Assembly: GCA_902586925.1 (NCBI GenBank)
Contig: CACIJE010000001.1
Location: 1-64,000 of the forward strand
Direction: 5' to 3'
DNA from: an uncultured SAR86 cluster bacterium
GTDB taxonomy: Bacteria > Pseudomonadota > Gammaproteobacteria > Magnimaribacterales > D2472
DNA length: 64,000 bases
Each line of letters opens with the position of its first letter. The first letter of the stretch is position 1. A program made the translations under genes and the position numbers. This document shows, piece by piece, positions 10,778 through 19,526 of the stretch. The notes under the pieces were generated by a model. The model did not search any database. It was not told the DNA's origin and saw only the letters and a program-made list of their open reading frames with translations.

Positions 10778-11932
10778 TTAGTGCCAACTTTCAGTAGAAA
10801 TTCTTATTACTTCGCCAAAAGGAAATTCTGAAGTTTCTTCACCATCAGCTGAAACTAACCACATGACAGGATCCTTTGGAACAAATTTTGGAAATTCTTC
10901 GTATCCATCTGTGAGGTAAATAGAAACTTTATGGGAACCCATATGATTTTCGTTGTTTTTTTCAAGGTATTTAAAGAAGGGTACAAAGCTTGTTCCTCCC
11001 CCTCCCTTTAAAACTGGGATTTCTTCAGGAGAGCTTATTTTAAATGGGCCAGACAATTCACAATCACAAAAGAAAAAGTCACATTTCACATGTGGATATG
11101 ATTTTAATATTCCATTTATCTCTGCTACAAATTGATCTATTAGATCTCTTGAGACTGAACCACTTGTATCAACACAAACTGATACTTCCAAAGCCTCGGT
11201 CATAAGACCCTCAAGATAAAGCCCTCTGTACAAGAATCTTCTGTCTAAGTCATCAAAATCTGCTGGTGTTCTTCCTACATATTTCCAAAGTGCATGTCTC
11301 CAATTCACCTCAGGTTCTAAAATATTTTCTACTTCTCTTTCCATTCCATCTGGCAAACCTCCTGTGGTATTACTGCCAAATTTGTCAGAATTATTTACCA
11401 TATCGGAGTTTTTTAAAACTTGTATTTTATCTTTCCAGTAACTTTCTATCTCCAGACCATCTGCTTGACTAGAATTATCATTAGTTCCGCCGTCTTTAAG
11501 ATCCTGAATATATGATTTATGCTTTTTGTATTTATTGTTTTTCAGTAAAGATTCGTAAATAAATTCAACTGACTTATCCCTGTATGTTTTATCAGTAATT
11601 GCTCCTTTTGGCAGTATAAAAGTAGTATTTCTTAAAATTAAATCATTTACGACTATGTCAGCAGCAATATTCCATATTTTTGGATCTCTATTTTGTCGTC
11701 TTGTAACATGCAGCAGTGCCATATGAAGAACTTCGTGCAACATTAAGGCATTTTGCTCTGAAGAATTAAGGCTTTTGAGAAAATTCATGTTGAAATAAAT
11801 ATCTTTTCCATCTGTACAAGCTGTATCATATTTTTTTGTTTCTTTAATCGAGGCAAATAACATCAAGGCTCCAAAGAATTGACATTCTTTTCGGACTTGA
11901 AGCTTGCATTTGCTGATAATTTCTTCAAACAT
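10778..11932 (-). CDS. VWA-like protein with N-terminal putative metallopeptidase domain (DUF2201 type)
   Basis: LMLHEVLHMALLH (HExxH) plus CVDTSGSVS MIDAS motif. Confidence 0.85.
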   Translation of the reverse strand: MFEEIISKCKLQVRKECQFFGALMLFASIKETKKYDTACTDGKDIYFNMNFLKSLNSSEQNALMLHEVLHMALLHVTRRQNRDPKIWNIAADIVVNDLILRNTTFILPKGAITDKTYRDKSVEFIYESLLKNNKYKKHKSYIQDLKDGGTNDNSSQADGLEIESYWKDKIQVLKNSDMVNNSDKFGSNTTGGLPDGMEREVENILEPEVNWRHALWKYVGRTPADFDDLDRRFLYRGLYLEGLMTEALEVSVCVDTSGSVSRDLIDQFVAEINGILKSYPHVKCDFFFCDCELSGPFKISSPEEIPVLKGGGGTSFVPFFKYLEKNNENHMGSHKVSIYLTDGYEEFPKFVPKDPVMWLVSADGEETSEFPFGEVIRISTESWH

Positions 11933-11933
11933 T

Positions 11934-12971
11934 TTATGCTGCTAATAATTTTTGAAGTCTTTCTGCAACCTTCATAAGCTTGTTATTATTTGCAATCATA
12001 TCTACTAACTGGTCCATTTGTTTAGAAGTTTTCCATTTTGCACAGACATCATAAGTACACTGACTAAGCCACTCCATTCCACCTTTATCATCAATATATA
12101 AGAAGGTGTTTTCTACTTCTTTTATGGTCTTAGCTCTTGTTGCAAGAGCGCATGTTAGTGCATACCTAGCAGATAAATCCTTAGGGAAGCTTGGTTTTGC
12201 CTTACCTTTTAATATTGGTTCAATATCTGGTAATGTTTTATAAACTTTGCAAAAACTTCTAAATTCAGCTGCACAACCCTCGCCTATTGCAGGATCTATG
12301 TCTAAATTAGCTTTCAACAAAGAATTGCTAATATCCCAACTTCTTGGTGAAGGCCATGAGGGAGAGTTTTTGTCAATTTTATGGAGATATTTTGGTCTAA
12401 AATTAAGAAATGAAATAATTCTGTCGTCAACATCATTTGTTAAGGCATAGTCCTTAAACTCATCAAGACCTGTTGTAACCTCCAGATGAATAAATCTATT
12501 AGCCAAAGGTGCTGGCATATCAAAAACTGCTGCAAAATCCTCTTTTCTATTTCCAGCTGACCAAATAAACCATCCGTCAGGGACTTTATAGCTACCAACT
12601 TTTCTGTCTAAAATTAATTGTTGAGCAATACCTTGAACAGCAGGTGGTGCCATATTTATTTCGTCTAAGAATAGAATGCCTTTTCCATCTTTTGGTAAAA
12701 ATTCTGGGGGATACCAACAAGCAACATTATCGTTTGGAACAGGGATACCTCGTAAATCTGTTGGAGCTAATTGACTAATCCTTAGATCTATAAGCTCAAG
12801 ATTATTTCTTTTTGCAACCGAACTTACTACAGATGATTTTCCAATACCTGGTGCACCCCAAATCATCAACGAAGATTGGATATTATGTTCAACTATGCTG
12901 CTAAGATAGGATGAAAGTTTTTTTATTGAAAGTTTTTTCATTTTTTTTCCTCTTTGAAATTTAATTATCAT
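11934..12971 (-). CDS. MoxR-type AAA+ ATPase
   Basis: Walker A GAPGIGKSS, Walker B GILFLDEINMAPPAVQ; directly upstream of VWA gene; probable start at an internal ATG giving MKKLSIKKL. Confidence 0.85.
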   Translation of the reverse strand: MIIKFQRGKKMKKLSIKKLSSYLSSIVEHNIQSSLMIWGAPGIGKSSVVSSVAKRNNLELIDLRISQLAPTDLRGIPVPNDNVACWYPPEFLPKDGKGILFLDEINMAPPAVQGIAQQLILDRKVGSYKVPDGWFIWSAGNRKEDFAAVFDMPAPLANRFIHLEVTTGLDEFKDYALTNDVDDRIISFLNFRPKYLHKIDKNSPSWPSPRSWDISNSLLKANLDIDPAIGEGCAAEFRSFCKVYKTLPDIEPILKGKAKPSFPKDLSARYALTCALATRAKTIKEVENTFLYIDDKGGMEWLSQCTYDVCAKWKTSKQMDQLVDMIANNNKLMKVAERLQKLLAA

Positions 12972-12986
12972 AAGATATTATTAAGT

Positions 12987-13005
12987 AACGACATTTTGTG
13001 TCGCA
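12987..13005. promoter_or_regulatory. Operator-like palindrome, site B, in divergent promoter region
   Basis: AACGACA-TTTTG-TGTCGCA between moxR-like and WYL genes. Confidence 0.75.
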
Positions 13006-13023
13006 TTTAAAGATTAAAGTTTG

Positions 13024-14034
13024 ATGAAAAAACCAACTCGTTATGAGGCTATAAGAAGAGGATTTAATATCCTCTCTATGGTCAGTCGAGCTCCATTAGG
13101 ATCTAAAGATGTCCATGATCGAATAAATCGAATTGGTACTGAAGTAAGTAGAAAAACTATTGAAAGAGATTTAAAAGAACTAACTGATCGATTCCCTGAG
13201 ATGATTGAAGTTGATGATTCATCTAAACCATATACCTATAGACAGCCAAAACATGCTAGAAAATATTCTGCAATGAGTGCAGAGGAAGCTATATGTCTTC
13301 AACTTGCGTTCACTTATTTAAATCCTTTGTTGCCGAATAGATCACTCGATGATATCAGGCCTTATTTAAAAGAGGCGGAAGCTGTCCTAGGTGAGCAGTC
13401 TTCTGTAAAAATGAAAAATTGGAAACATAAAGTTTTAACTGTTAATGAGGGTTTACAGCTTGCACAAGCAAAAATTAGAGACAATATTTTAACAAATATA
13501 CACAAAGCTCTCTGGGATGGTAAAGCAATTATTGCAAGCTATCAGTCAAAAAGTAAAGCTTTTCCCTCTGAGTACAAGCTTCACCCTGCTGGGCTTGTTT
13601 ACAGAGGAAGAATTTGTTACTTAGTTTGTTCTTTTGATGATTCACCAGATAACATTATTTATTTAGCAGCACATAGGTTTCACAAAATTAAAATTTCTCT
13701 TGATACCTATAGCAGACATAAAAATCAAAAAGTTAAAGATCTAGCTAAAGACTTATTTGGGTTTAAGCTGAATGACAAAAAAATAAATATTAAACTAAAG
13801 TTTTCTGTTCAAGCAGGATCTCATCTGTATGAAACGCCAATTTCGAGTTCTCAAAAAATAAAGATGTCTAGAGATGGCTATATATTAGTTGAGGATAAAG
13901 TTACTGATAATATGGAACTTAGATTTTGGATAAGAGCTTTTGGAGATTCTGTAGAAGTAATTAAACCAGTCAAACTTCGAGATGAGTTTAAGAAAATATC
14001 AAAAAGAATGGTAAATTTATATAATGAAAATTAA
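13024..14034 (+). CDS. WYL-domain transcriptional regulator with N-terminal HTH
   Basis: HTH-like KDVHDRINRIGTEVSRKTIERDLKELTDRFP; WYL-type HPAGLVYRGRICYLVCSFDDSPDNIIYLAAHRF; ATG at 13024 (ORF track starts TTG 13021). Confidence 0.85.
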   Translation: MKKPTRYEAIRRGFNILSMVSRAPLGSKDVHDRINRIGTEVSRKTIERDLKELTDRFPEMIEVDDSSKPYTYRQPKHARKYSAMSAEEAICLQLAFTYLNPLLPNRSLDDIRPYLKEAEAVLGEQSSVKMKNWKHKVLTVNEGLQLAQAKIRDNILTNIHKALWDGKAIIASYQSKSKAFPSEYKLHPAGLVYRGRICYLVCSFDDSPDNIIYLAAHRFHKIKISLDTYSRHKNQKVKDLAKDLFGFKLNDKKINIKLKFSVQAGSHLYETPISSSQKIKMSRDGYILVEDKVTDNMELRFWIRAFGDSVEVIKPVKLRDEFKKISKRMVNLYNEN

Positions 14035-14422
14035 GCCAAATTCTATTGATGCTGTTATTTTTTTTACATTGTATATTTGCGCTCAAGACGATTTAATTGC
14101 TAAGGAAGAAATTGAACAAATTGATATTGAATTTCCAATGATTCAAAAATTATATTTTGATATATATGGGGAATTCATTAAAGAGGACCTTAAAGAGCTT
14201 ATGAGAAGTGTTTCAAACAAATTATTATCAAGTAACAAATTTATCAAAAAAAGTGTATCAAAACTAGAAAATACTACTTTTTCAACATTAATTACAGATC
14301 CGAAGCTTCAAGACATTTCATTATTATTCGCTAGGCATGCTGCAAGTGCAGACGGTTTACATGCTCTAGAAGAAAACAAGTTTAATTATTGGGCAAAAAA
14401 ATGGGGTCTTTCGAAAGTTTAA
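14024..14422 (+). CDS. TerB-like small protein
   Basis: Acidic helical pattern AQDDLIAKEEIEQID...LLFARHAASADGLHALEENKFNYWAKKWGL; overlaps the WYL gene end. Confidence 0.45.
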   Translation: MKIKPNSIDAVIFFTLYICAQDDLIAKEEIEQIDIEFPMIQKLYFDIYGEFIKEDLKELMRSVSNKLLSSNKFIKKSVSKLENTTFSTLITDPKLQDISLLFARHAASADGLHALEENKFNYWAKKWGLSKV

Positions 14423-15315
14423 TGTTTTGTTATTGATGAAGTGACTACACCTATAATTTGAAAATCACAAGTCTCAAAATCTTTATAAACTTTATCTTTT
14501 TTATCAATTACAAATCCATTTTTTCTATATTCAAGACATCCACATATAAATTCGCCGTCTATCATAGCAACAACAATATCATTAATTTCTGGTTTTTGAG
14601 ATTGATCAACAATCATAATATCTCCGTCGTTAATACCGTGCTCTCGATTAGATTGGCCTTGAGCTCTATATAGGATAGTTGCAGATCTATTTCGAATAAG
14701 ATATTTGTTTAAATCTATAGGACCTTCGATATAATCTGATTCATCACTTGGAAAACTTGGTTTATTTTTCTTATTTAAACATGGGTATATAATTTTTCTC
14801 AAAAATTTGGTATCAATAACCTTTCCACTATATACAGCATCACAAAGTTCTTCTGATTCAAAAAATCTTTTTTCATGGGAACCAAATTTATTAGTTTTAA
14901 TGTTTAAGCTTATCGGGAAGAAAATTGTTCCTGGCTTTGAACGATCTTCTGTTAATAAAGCTCTTAATGGAGACGGTATGGAATATCCATCAAAAATGTA
15001 ATCTGCAAATCGTAATAAATTAAAGAAGATTTTCCAAGCAATGCTTTTTTTTAAATTAGCTTCTTTTTGTAAACACTTTTCTCTTAGATTTTTATATTTT
15101 TGTTCAAGATATTCTTTTTTATTACGTAAATCTGAAATTTCTTTTGCTTTGACAAAAATTTCGTCTCCCTCAGCAGGCAAGCTTTCTCTTATTCTTATGT
15201 CTTTGGAAACTTTTATTATCTCATCAGGCATATACGTTTGATCTATTAATATAGACAAAACATATATTTGATTTATTTTAGTGTTTCCTAATAAACCTTT
15301 AGTAGTGAAAATCAT
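14419..15315 (-). CDS. UmuD/S24-like C-terminal domain fused to ~165 aa N-terminal region; likely inactive protease
   Basis: SDYIEGPIDLNKYLIRNRSATILYRAQGQS aligns with UmuD at 34108; Lys of the Ser-Lys dyad replaced (EFICGCL vs EFVCKRL). Confidence 0.8.
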   Translation of the reverse strand: MIFTTKGLLGNTKINQIYVLSILIDQTYMPDEIIKVSKDIRIRESLPAEGDEIFVKAKEISDLRNKKEYLEQKYKNLREKCLQKEANLKKSIAWKIFFNLLRFADYIFDGYSIPSPLRALLTEDRSKPGTIFFPISLNIKTNKFGSHEKRFFESEELCDAVYSGKVIDTKFLRKIIYPCLNKKNKPSFPSDESDYIEGPIDLNKYLIRNRSATILYRAQGQSNREHGINDGDIMIVDQSQKPEINDIVVAMIDGEFICGCLEYRKNGFVIDKKDKVYKDFETCDFQIIGVVTSSITKH

Positions 15316-15319
15316 TACT

Positions 15320-15508
15320 TTAAAAAATGATTTTTAAACTAAATGAAATTTGACTTGGTTCTTCCTCAACACAGGATTTCGAGGAGAAAATGTGTTTAAT
15401 ATTACTATTTTTTTTATAAACATAGTTTTTTGATAATTCATTGTAAAAATCTGATGACATATTTGGAAGTTCTAGTTGCAATTCTTTTGATTCTGATTCT
15501 GTAGTCAT
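15320..15508 (-). CDS. Hypothetical small protein, 62 aa
   Basis: Intact ORF immediately upstream of the UmuD-like gene, 47 nt after site C. Confidence 0.5.
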   Translation of the reverse strand: MTTESESKELQLELPNMSSDFYNELSKNYVYKKNSNIKHIFSSKSCVEEEPSQISFSLKIIF

Positions 15509-15554
15509 TTTTATTCTCCTATTAATTTTTAATAATAAAATTATTTATCAATCA

Positions 15555-15573
15555 TGCGACAGAATAGGTCGGA
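15555..15573. promoter_or_regulatory. Operator-like palindrome, site C (diverged right arm)
   Basis: TGCGACA-GAATA-GGTCGGA. Confidence 0.6.
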
Positions 15574-15589
15574 AAAAAATATTAGAGTG

Positions 15590-15623
15590 GCGCCCTTGCA
15601 TAATTTTACTCATACCAGGGCGC
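15590..15623 (+). other. Hairpin 1 of the duplicated element
   Basis: GCGCCCT...AGGGCGC, loop contains GCATAATTTTACTCATA. Confidence 0.7.
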
Positions 15624-15638
15624 ATCTATAGTGATCCG

Positions 15639-15734
15639 TTGCATATAGATGCTTTAACAAGCTCACCTAACAAGGCGTCTTTCACTTTGCATATAGATGC
15701 TTTAACAAGCTTAGCTAACAAACGTCCTTGTTCT
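15639..15734. repeat. Imperfect tandem repeat, two units of about 48 bp
   Basis: ttGCATATAGATGCTTTAACAAGCTcAcCTAACAa at 15639 and 15687. Confidence 0.8.
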
Positions 15735-15858
15735 TGATTTTCCGCAAAGCTAATGTGCTTTTGTACTAATAACATAAAATATCGATAAATATTACGGTAA
15801 TAATCAATGTTTAATAAAATATGCCACTCAATCAACTATGAAAATTATTTATCAATCA

Positions 15859-15877
15859 TGCGACATAATAGGTCGGA
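15859..15877. promoter_or_regulatory. Operator-like palindrome, site D
   Basis: TGCGACA-TAATA-GGTCGGA. Confidence 0.6.
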
Positions 15878-15902
15878 CAAAAAGATATACTAGAATTGAA
15901 AT

Positions 15903-15934
15903 CGCCCTCGCATAATTTTACTCATACGAGGGTG
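15903..15934 (+). other. Hairpin 2 of the duplicated element
   Basis: CGCCCTCG...CGAGGGTG with same loop GCATAATTTTACTCATA. Confidence 0.7.
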
Positions 15935-16098
15935 CTTCAATGTAGATCCGTAGCATAAGAAGATTTAACAAGCTCAGCTAAAAAAGCATCCTTGTATTGT
16001 TTTTTCCGCAAAGCTAATGTGCTTTTGTACTAATAACGTAAAATATCGATAAACATTACGGTTAAAAACAAGGTTTAATTAAATATGCCACCAAACCA

Positions 16099-18252
16099 CT
16101 ATGCCACTTCTGCAAGTAGTTGTTTTTTAAATTTCGAATGCTTCAGCATCGACTTATGAACAACTGATCTATAAGCATTATAGACATAGATTTTTTCTTT
16201 TTTATCTAATTCTGAGGTATCTAATTTATAGAAATCATTTTTGTTTAGTAAAAATTTTGCGTATTCTGGATTAATTTTAAAAACACAATTTGAAATTGTT
16301 TTATGAAAACAATGTGTTCTAAGAATTAATTGTAAGATTGATAAATCCTGGTCACGACCTCCAGTCAACATTGGATTATGTAATAAATATTGTGCAATAA
16401 ATAACCTATTTTTAAGCAATTTAGATCCTCGAAGATCATCAGTTGATTCAATGTGTGGTGGAGGCACACTTATGATAAATTTAGAAAATTTATCTCCAGA
16501 AATAATAACTTTATTGAAACAGTTTAAACATTTAAAATTTTTTCTATATACCTGCTTGATTAAACAGTGATTTTTTTTCCATTGAGGATAAATCTTAAGA
16601 ACAGTTTGCATCTGTTTTACTGAATAACTTTCTAAAGTTTCAAGAAAAAGATTTTTTGATTCTTCTGAAGAGTAGTGTTTAGATGCAAAATTCCAAAACT
16701 GAATTAATATATCAAGACTGTGTTTCTGTGAAACATAATATTTATATATTTTTTTTATCAAATCTTTATCTTTGTATGGATCTAAATTTAACTTTGAAAA
16801 TCTATTTCCTCTTGAGGATATGAGATTTTGTGGCATCTTTCTCATGAAATATTTCTTAATATTGTATTGATCATCTCGTAGCATGTGAAAAGTATTTTGT
16901 ATATGGTCATAATCTGCATATATCGATTGCGTTATAAGATACTTTCGTATTTTTGGACAATTTTTAATCATCAGCTTGACTAGGTTGTAATCAAAATCTA
17001 AAAGCTCATGGGATGAAATATTAAATGTAGAGCCATAGAATTTAAATACCCTGATTAGTTCTCTACATATTTTAAAATCGCTTTGCAAAATTGTTGGAAG
17101 CGCTAAATATGACTTTCCAATTTTTCCTGATACATGAGATGCTTTTTCTGTAGAGCCTTGAAATAGATTTACCTGGCTAAATTTTTCATTTGGATTTAAT
17201 TTTAGTTGTTCAAGCTCTTTTTTAATGTTTTGTAATTCCCTATAAAAGTTATCTTTATGTATTTTATAATCTGATAACTTAGCTGTTTCCATTTTATTTA
17301 AATTATTCTTTATCAAACTCAATTCAAAAATATCTATATTTCCATTATTTTTTTTACGGTGATGTGTTTTAGCAGCAAGTAATAAAAAGGCTTTTTTAGC
17401 TTTAGAAAGCTTTATATTTTTTTTAGACAAATCTAGAATTTCTTGATATTTAATTTTAGTTACTTTGCTTTCAGGACAATAATCAAAGTAATACTGAAGA
17501 TCATTATCTGTTAAGTTTTTTAGATTGATATCAATATGTTGAAAACATTTATTTTTTACAATTTTTGTTGTTATTGTATCTATGTTCCTAATTTTTGAAG
17601 GGATGCAGTCGATTTGATTGGGATAGTTATCTATCATGCAAGATGCAATATCTAAATCGTATTGCATATCAGAGGTTAAATCACCATACGTAAAAATAAC
17701 ATCATTAGTATTTCTATTATTTTTTGAAAAGCAGCCGTTATTTAGGGCTTTTAGAAGTTGATTTTTTTTGAGTTTTCTTCCTATTCCTTTATGCAGTGGT
17801 AATCCAAACTCAACCAGCTTTTGAGTTATTTCAGGATCATTTAAGACTTTAAATGATATGACTCTTACAAAAGATGTCGTATTAAAGCTTTTAGAATTTT
17901 TACTTAATAATTTTAATAACAGTCCTTTATCTTCTCTGATGTATGAAGGCATAATCCCCCAGTCAAGCGGATGTTTTGAGTTTGTGATTACTTTTATATA
18001 TAGATTTTTATGAGATATATCTTTTGAAATTTTATATCTATGCAGCCTGCCAAGCCATCCTTGTAAAGACCAGTTATCATATCTTATTATAAAATTTAAT
18101 AGGTCTACATCAGTAAGATATTTAAAAGGAATGGAATTAATATCCATTTTTTTACTTTTAATTTTTCTTAAAACACCTGCTTTGTTAAGCAAATGTTTTG
18201 TCTTAAAATCAAGGTAAACAAACCCTGCAGATGATTTTGTTAAATAGTTCAT
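16099..18252 (-). CDS. Large hypothetical protein, 717 aa, helical-repeat, possibly related to the 724-aa DUF4116-like protein
   Basis: Lys/Ile-rich helical repeat pattern and size resemble 8602-10776. Confidence 0.5.
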   Translation of the reverse strand: MNYLTKSSAGFVYLDFKTKHLLNKAGVLRKIKSKKMDINSIPFKYLTDVDLLNFIIRYDNWSLQGWLGRLHRYKISKDISHKNLYIKVITNSKHPLDWGIMPSYIREDKGLLLKLLSKNSKSFNTTSFVRVISFKVLNDPEITQKLVEFGLPLHKGIGRKLKKNQLLKALNNGCFSKNNRNTNDVIFTYGDLTSDMQYDLDIASCMIDNYPNQIDCIPSKIRNIDTITTKIVKNKCFQHIDINLKNLTDNDLQYYFDYCPESKVTKIKYQEILDLSKKNIKLSKAKKAFLLLAAKTHHRKKNNGNIDIFELSLIKNNLNKMETAKLSDYKIHKDNFYRELQNIKKELEQLKLNPNEKFSQVNLFQGSTEKASHVSGKIGKSYLALPTILQSDFKICRELIRVFKFYGSTFNISSHELLDFDYNLVKLMIKNCPKIRKYLITQSIYADYDHIQNTFHMLRDDQYNIKKYFMRKMPQNLISSRGNRFSKLNLDPYKDKDLIKKIYKYYVSQKHSLDILIQFWNFASKHYSSEESKNLFLETLESYSVKQMQTVLKIYPQWKKNHCLIKQVYRKNFKCLNCFNKVIISGDKFSKFIISVPPPHIESTDDLRGSKLLKNRLFIAQYLLHNPMLTGGRDQDLSILQLILRTHCFHKTISNCVFKINPEYAKFLLNKNDFYKLDTSELDKKEKIYVYNAYRSVVHKSMLKHSKFKKQLLAEVA

Positions 18253-19055
18253 ATGCTTAAAGAGGGTAAAGAGTTTTTGCTGTTTGCTAAATCTAATAAC
18301 CTTTTTTTATGAGTTGCAATAATAAAGGGGTCTGTATCAAACCTTTGACATCTTTTCTTATATTGCTGCCATATTAACTTAAAAATTTTTGGATCTTGCA
18401 TCAAAGAATAGTCGAGCACATCGATTTGAATATTTTTAAGTTTTTTTATAAATTGTAGTCTATTATTTTTCTTTGAAAAAATCGCAGCTTCTATAAAGCA
18501 TAAATATTTTTTTTCAGACTTTTCAAGACAATCAAAATACTTACCATTTTCAATAATTATTTGTCTTTTTATATCTAAATTTGGATGAACATTAGTTAAA
18601 AATTTTATTAGCTCTGGATTAGAGTTGCAACTGTATTCCTTTATATTCTGTGGCATATGATTAACTAAAAATGGAAAGGAGTCAGAAATCTTTTTTCCAA
18701 TCTTATTGTTAAGCTTAGATTTGTAAACTTTATAAAAAATATCTCGAACATCTTTTTTTATCTTATCAATTTTATTTTCGAATATATTTTGAGACATATG
18801 CTCATGGGCATATTTAAAAACATTCCCTCTTTTATCTTTTCCTTGATCAATGATCAATCTTGTTTGCGAAAATTGTGGCCAAATATGATATTTGACCTTC
18901 TTGTTAGATGATTTTCTGTAAAATCCTCCATTGCCGCCAACAGAATCTATAAGCATTTGCATTTTCTCAATGTCATTTTTTAGTCCCATCCAATAGAAGT
19001 TTTCGTTTGCTATATGAGACTCTCCTCTTGCCTCTTCTAATAATTTTATATTCAT
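18249..19055 (-). CDS. Hypothetical protein, 268 aa
   Basis: Stop/start overlap with the 717-aa gene; operator E 66 nt upstream. Confidence 0.55.
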   Translation of the reverse strand: MNIKLLEEARGESHIANENFYWMGLKNDIEKMQMLIDSVGGNGGFYRKSSNKKVKYHIWPQFSQTRLIIDQGKDKRGNVFKYAHEHMSQNIFENKIDKIKKDVRDIFYKVYKSKLNNKIGKKISDSFPFLVNHMPQNIKEYSCNSNPELIKFLTNVHPNLDIKRQIIIENGKYFDCLEKSEKKYLCFIEAAIFSKKNNRLQFIKKLKNIQIDVLDYSLMQDPKIFKLIWQQYKKRCQRFDTDPFIIATHKKRLLDLANSKNSLPSLSI

Positions 19056-19120
19056 TAACAGTATTTCTTATGTTTTGCCATTTACCTTATTGGTAATAGG
19101 AATAAATTTTTACTAAGAGT

Positions 19121-19139
19121 TGCGACATTTAGTGTCGCA
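19121..19139. promoter_or_regulatory. Operator-like palindrome, site E (perfect arms)
   Basis: TGCGACA-TTTAG-TGTCGCA. Confidence 0.75.
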
Positions 19140-19154
19140 TAGAAGAATAAAACT

Positions 19155-19481
19155 TTAGTGATGATTTTCTATATCTGGAGGATCGCTTTTTATTAAATAT
19201 TCAATATCTTCTGATTGTTCTTGTTTATGCCCAACGAGAATTATTATTTTATTGTTGCTTAGGACGCAAGTATAAATTCTTCCCTGATTATCATTTCCAT
19301 TTGATATCTTATGAGTAACTTCTTTCCAGTGCTTAGTTTTTTGTACATTTTTATAAGAGATATAGCTGTCTTTACTATGAATTTTATATATTACATCCTC
19401 CAGCTTCTGAGTATCTTTGAAATGCCTATAAACAGCTTTAAGACCCCTTGGTAATAAATTAATATTCGAGTATCTATCCAT
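19155..19481 (-). CDS. Hypothetical protein, 108 aa
   Basis: Intact ORF with operator F 27 nt upstream. Confidence 0.5.
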   Translation of the reverse strand: MDRYSNINLLPRGLKAVYRHFKDTQKLEDVIYKIHSKDSYISYKNVQKTKHWKEVTHKISNGNDNQGRIYTCVLSNNKIIILVGHKQEQSEDIEYLIKSDPPDIENHH

Positions 19482-19507
19482 GCTTCTCTCAAATTGCGAT
19501 ACTAATA

Positions 19508-19526
19508 TGCGACATTTTAGGTCGCA
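19508..19526. promoter_or_regulatory. Operator-like palindrome, site F
   Basis: TGCGACA-TTTTA-GGTCGCA. Confidence 0.7.

Larger units (their letters stand above)
15538..15840. repeat. Duplicated noncoding element, copy 1
   Basis: Shares operator, hairpin and a ~60-nt near-identical block with 15841-16090. Confidence 0.8.
15841..16090. repeat. Duplicated noncoding element, copy 2
   Basis: Conserved block 16002-16062 vs 15738-15798 nearly identical; hairpin and operator retained. Confidence 0.8.

Noticed and set aside
15639-15734. CRISPR array or integron attC site
   Set aside because: Only two repeat units without a spacer pattern or cas genes; CTAAC is present but no paired GTTAG arm in the expected position
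15626-15835. 69-aa ORF on the minus strand
   Set aside because: TTG start and repeat-derived; reading frame is destroyed in the second copy of the element, so treated as noncoding
15590-15934. Hairpins as simple Rho-independent terminators
   Set aside because: On the minus strand a poly-T run occurs only ~11 nt after the stem, and the long loop is conserved in sequence, which terminators do not require; terminator role remains possible but not the best explanation
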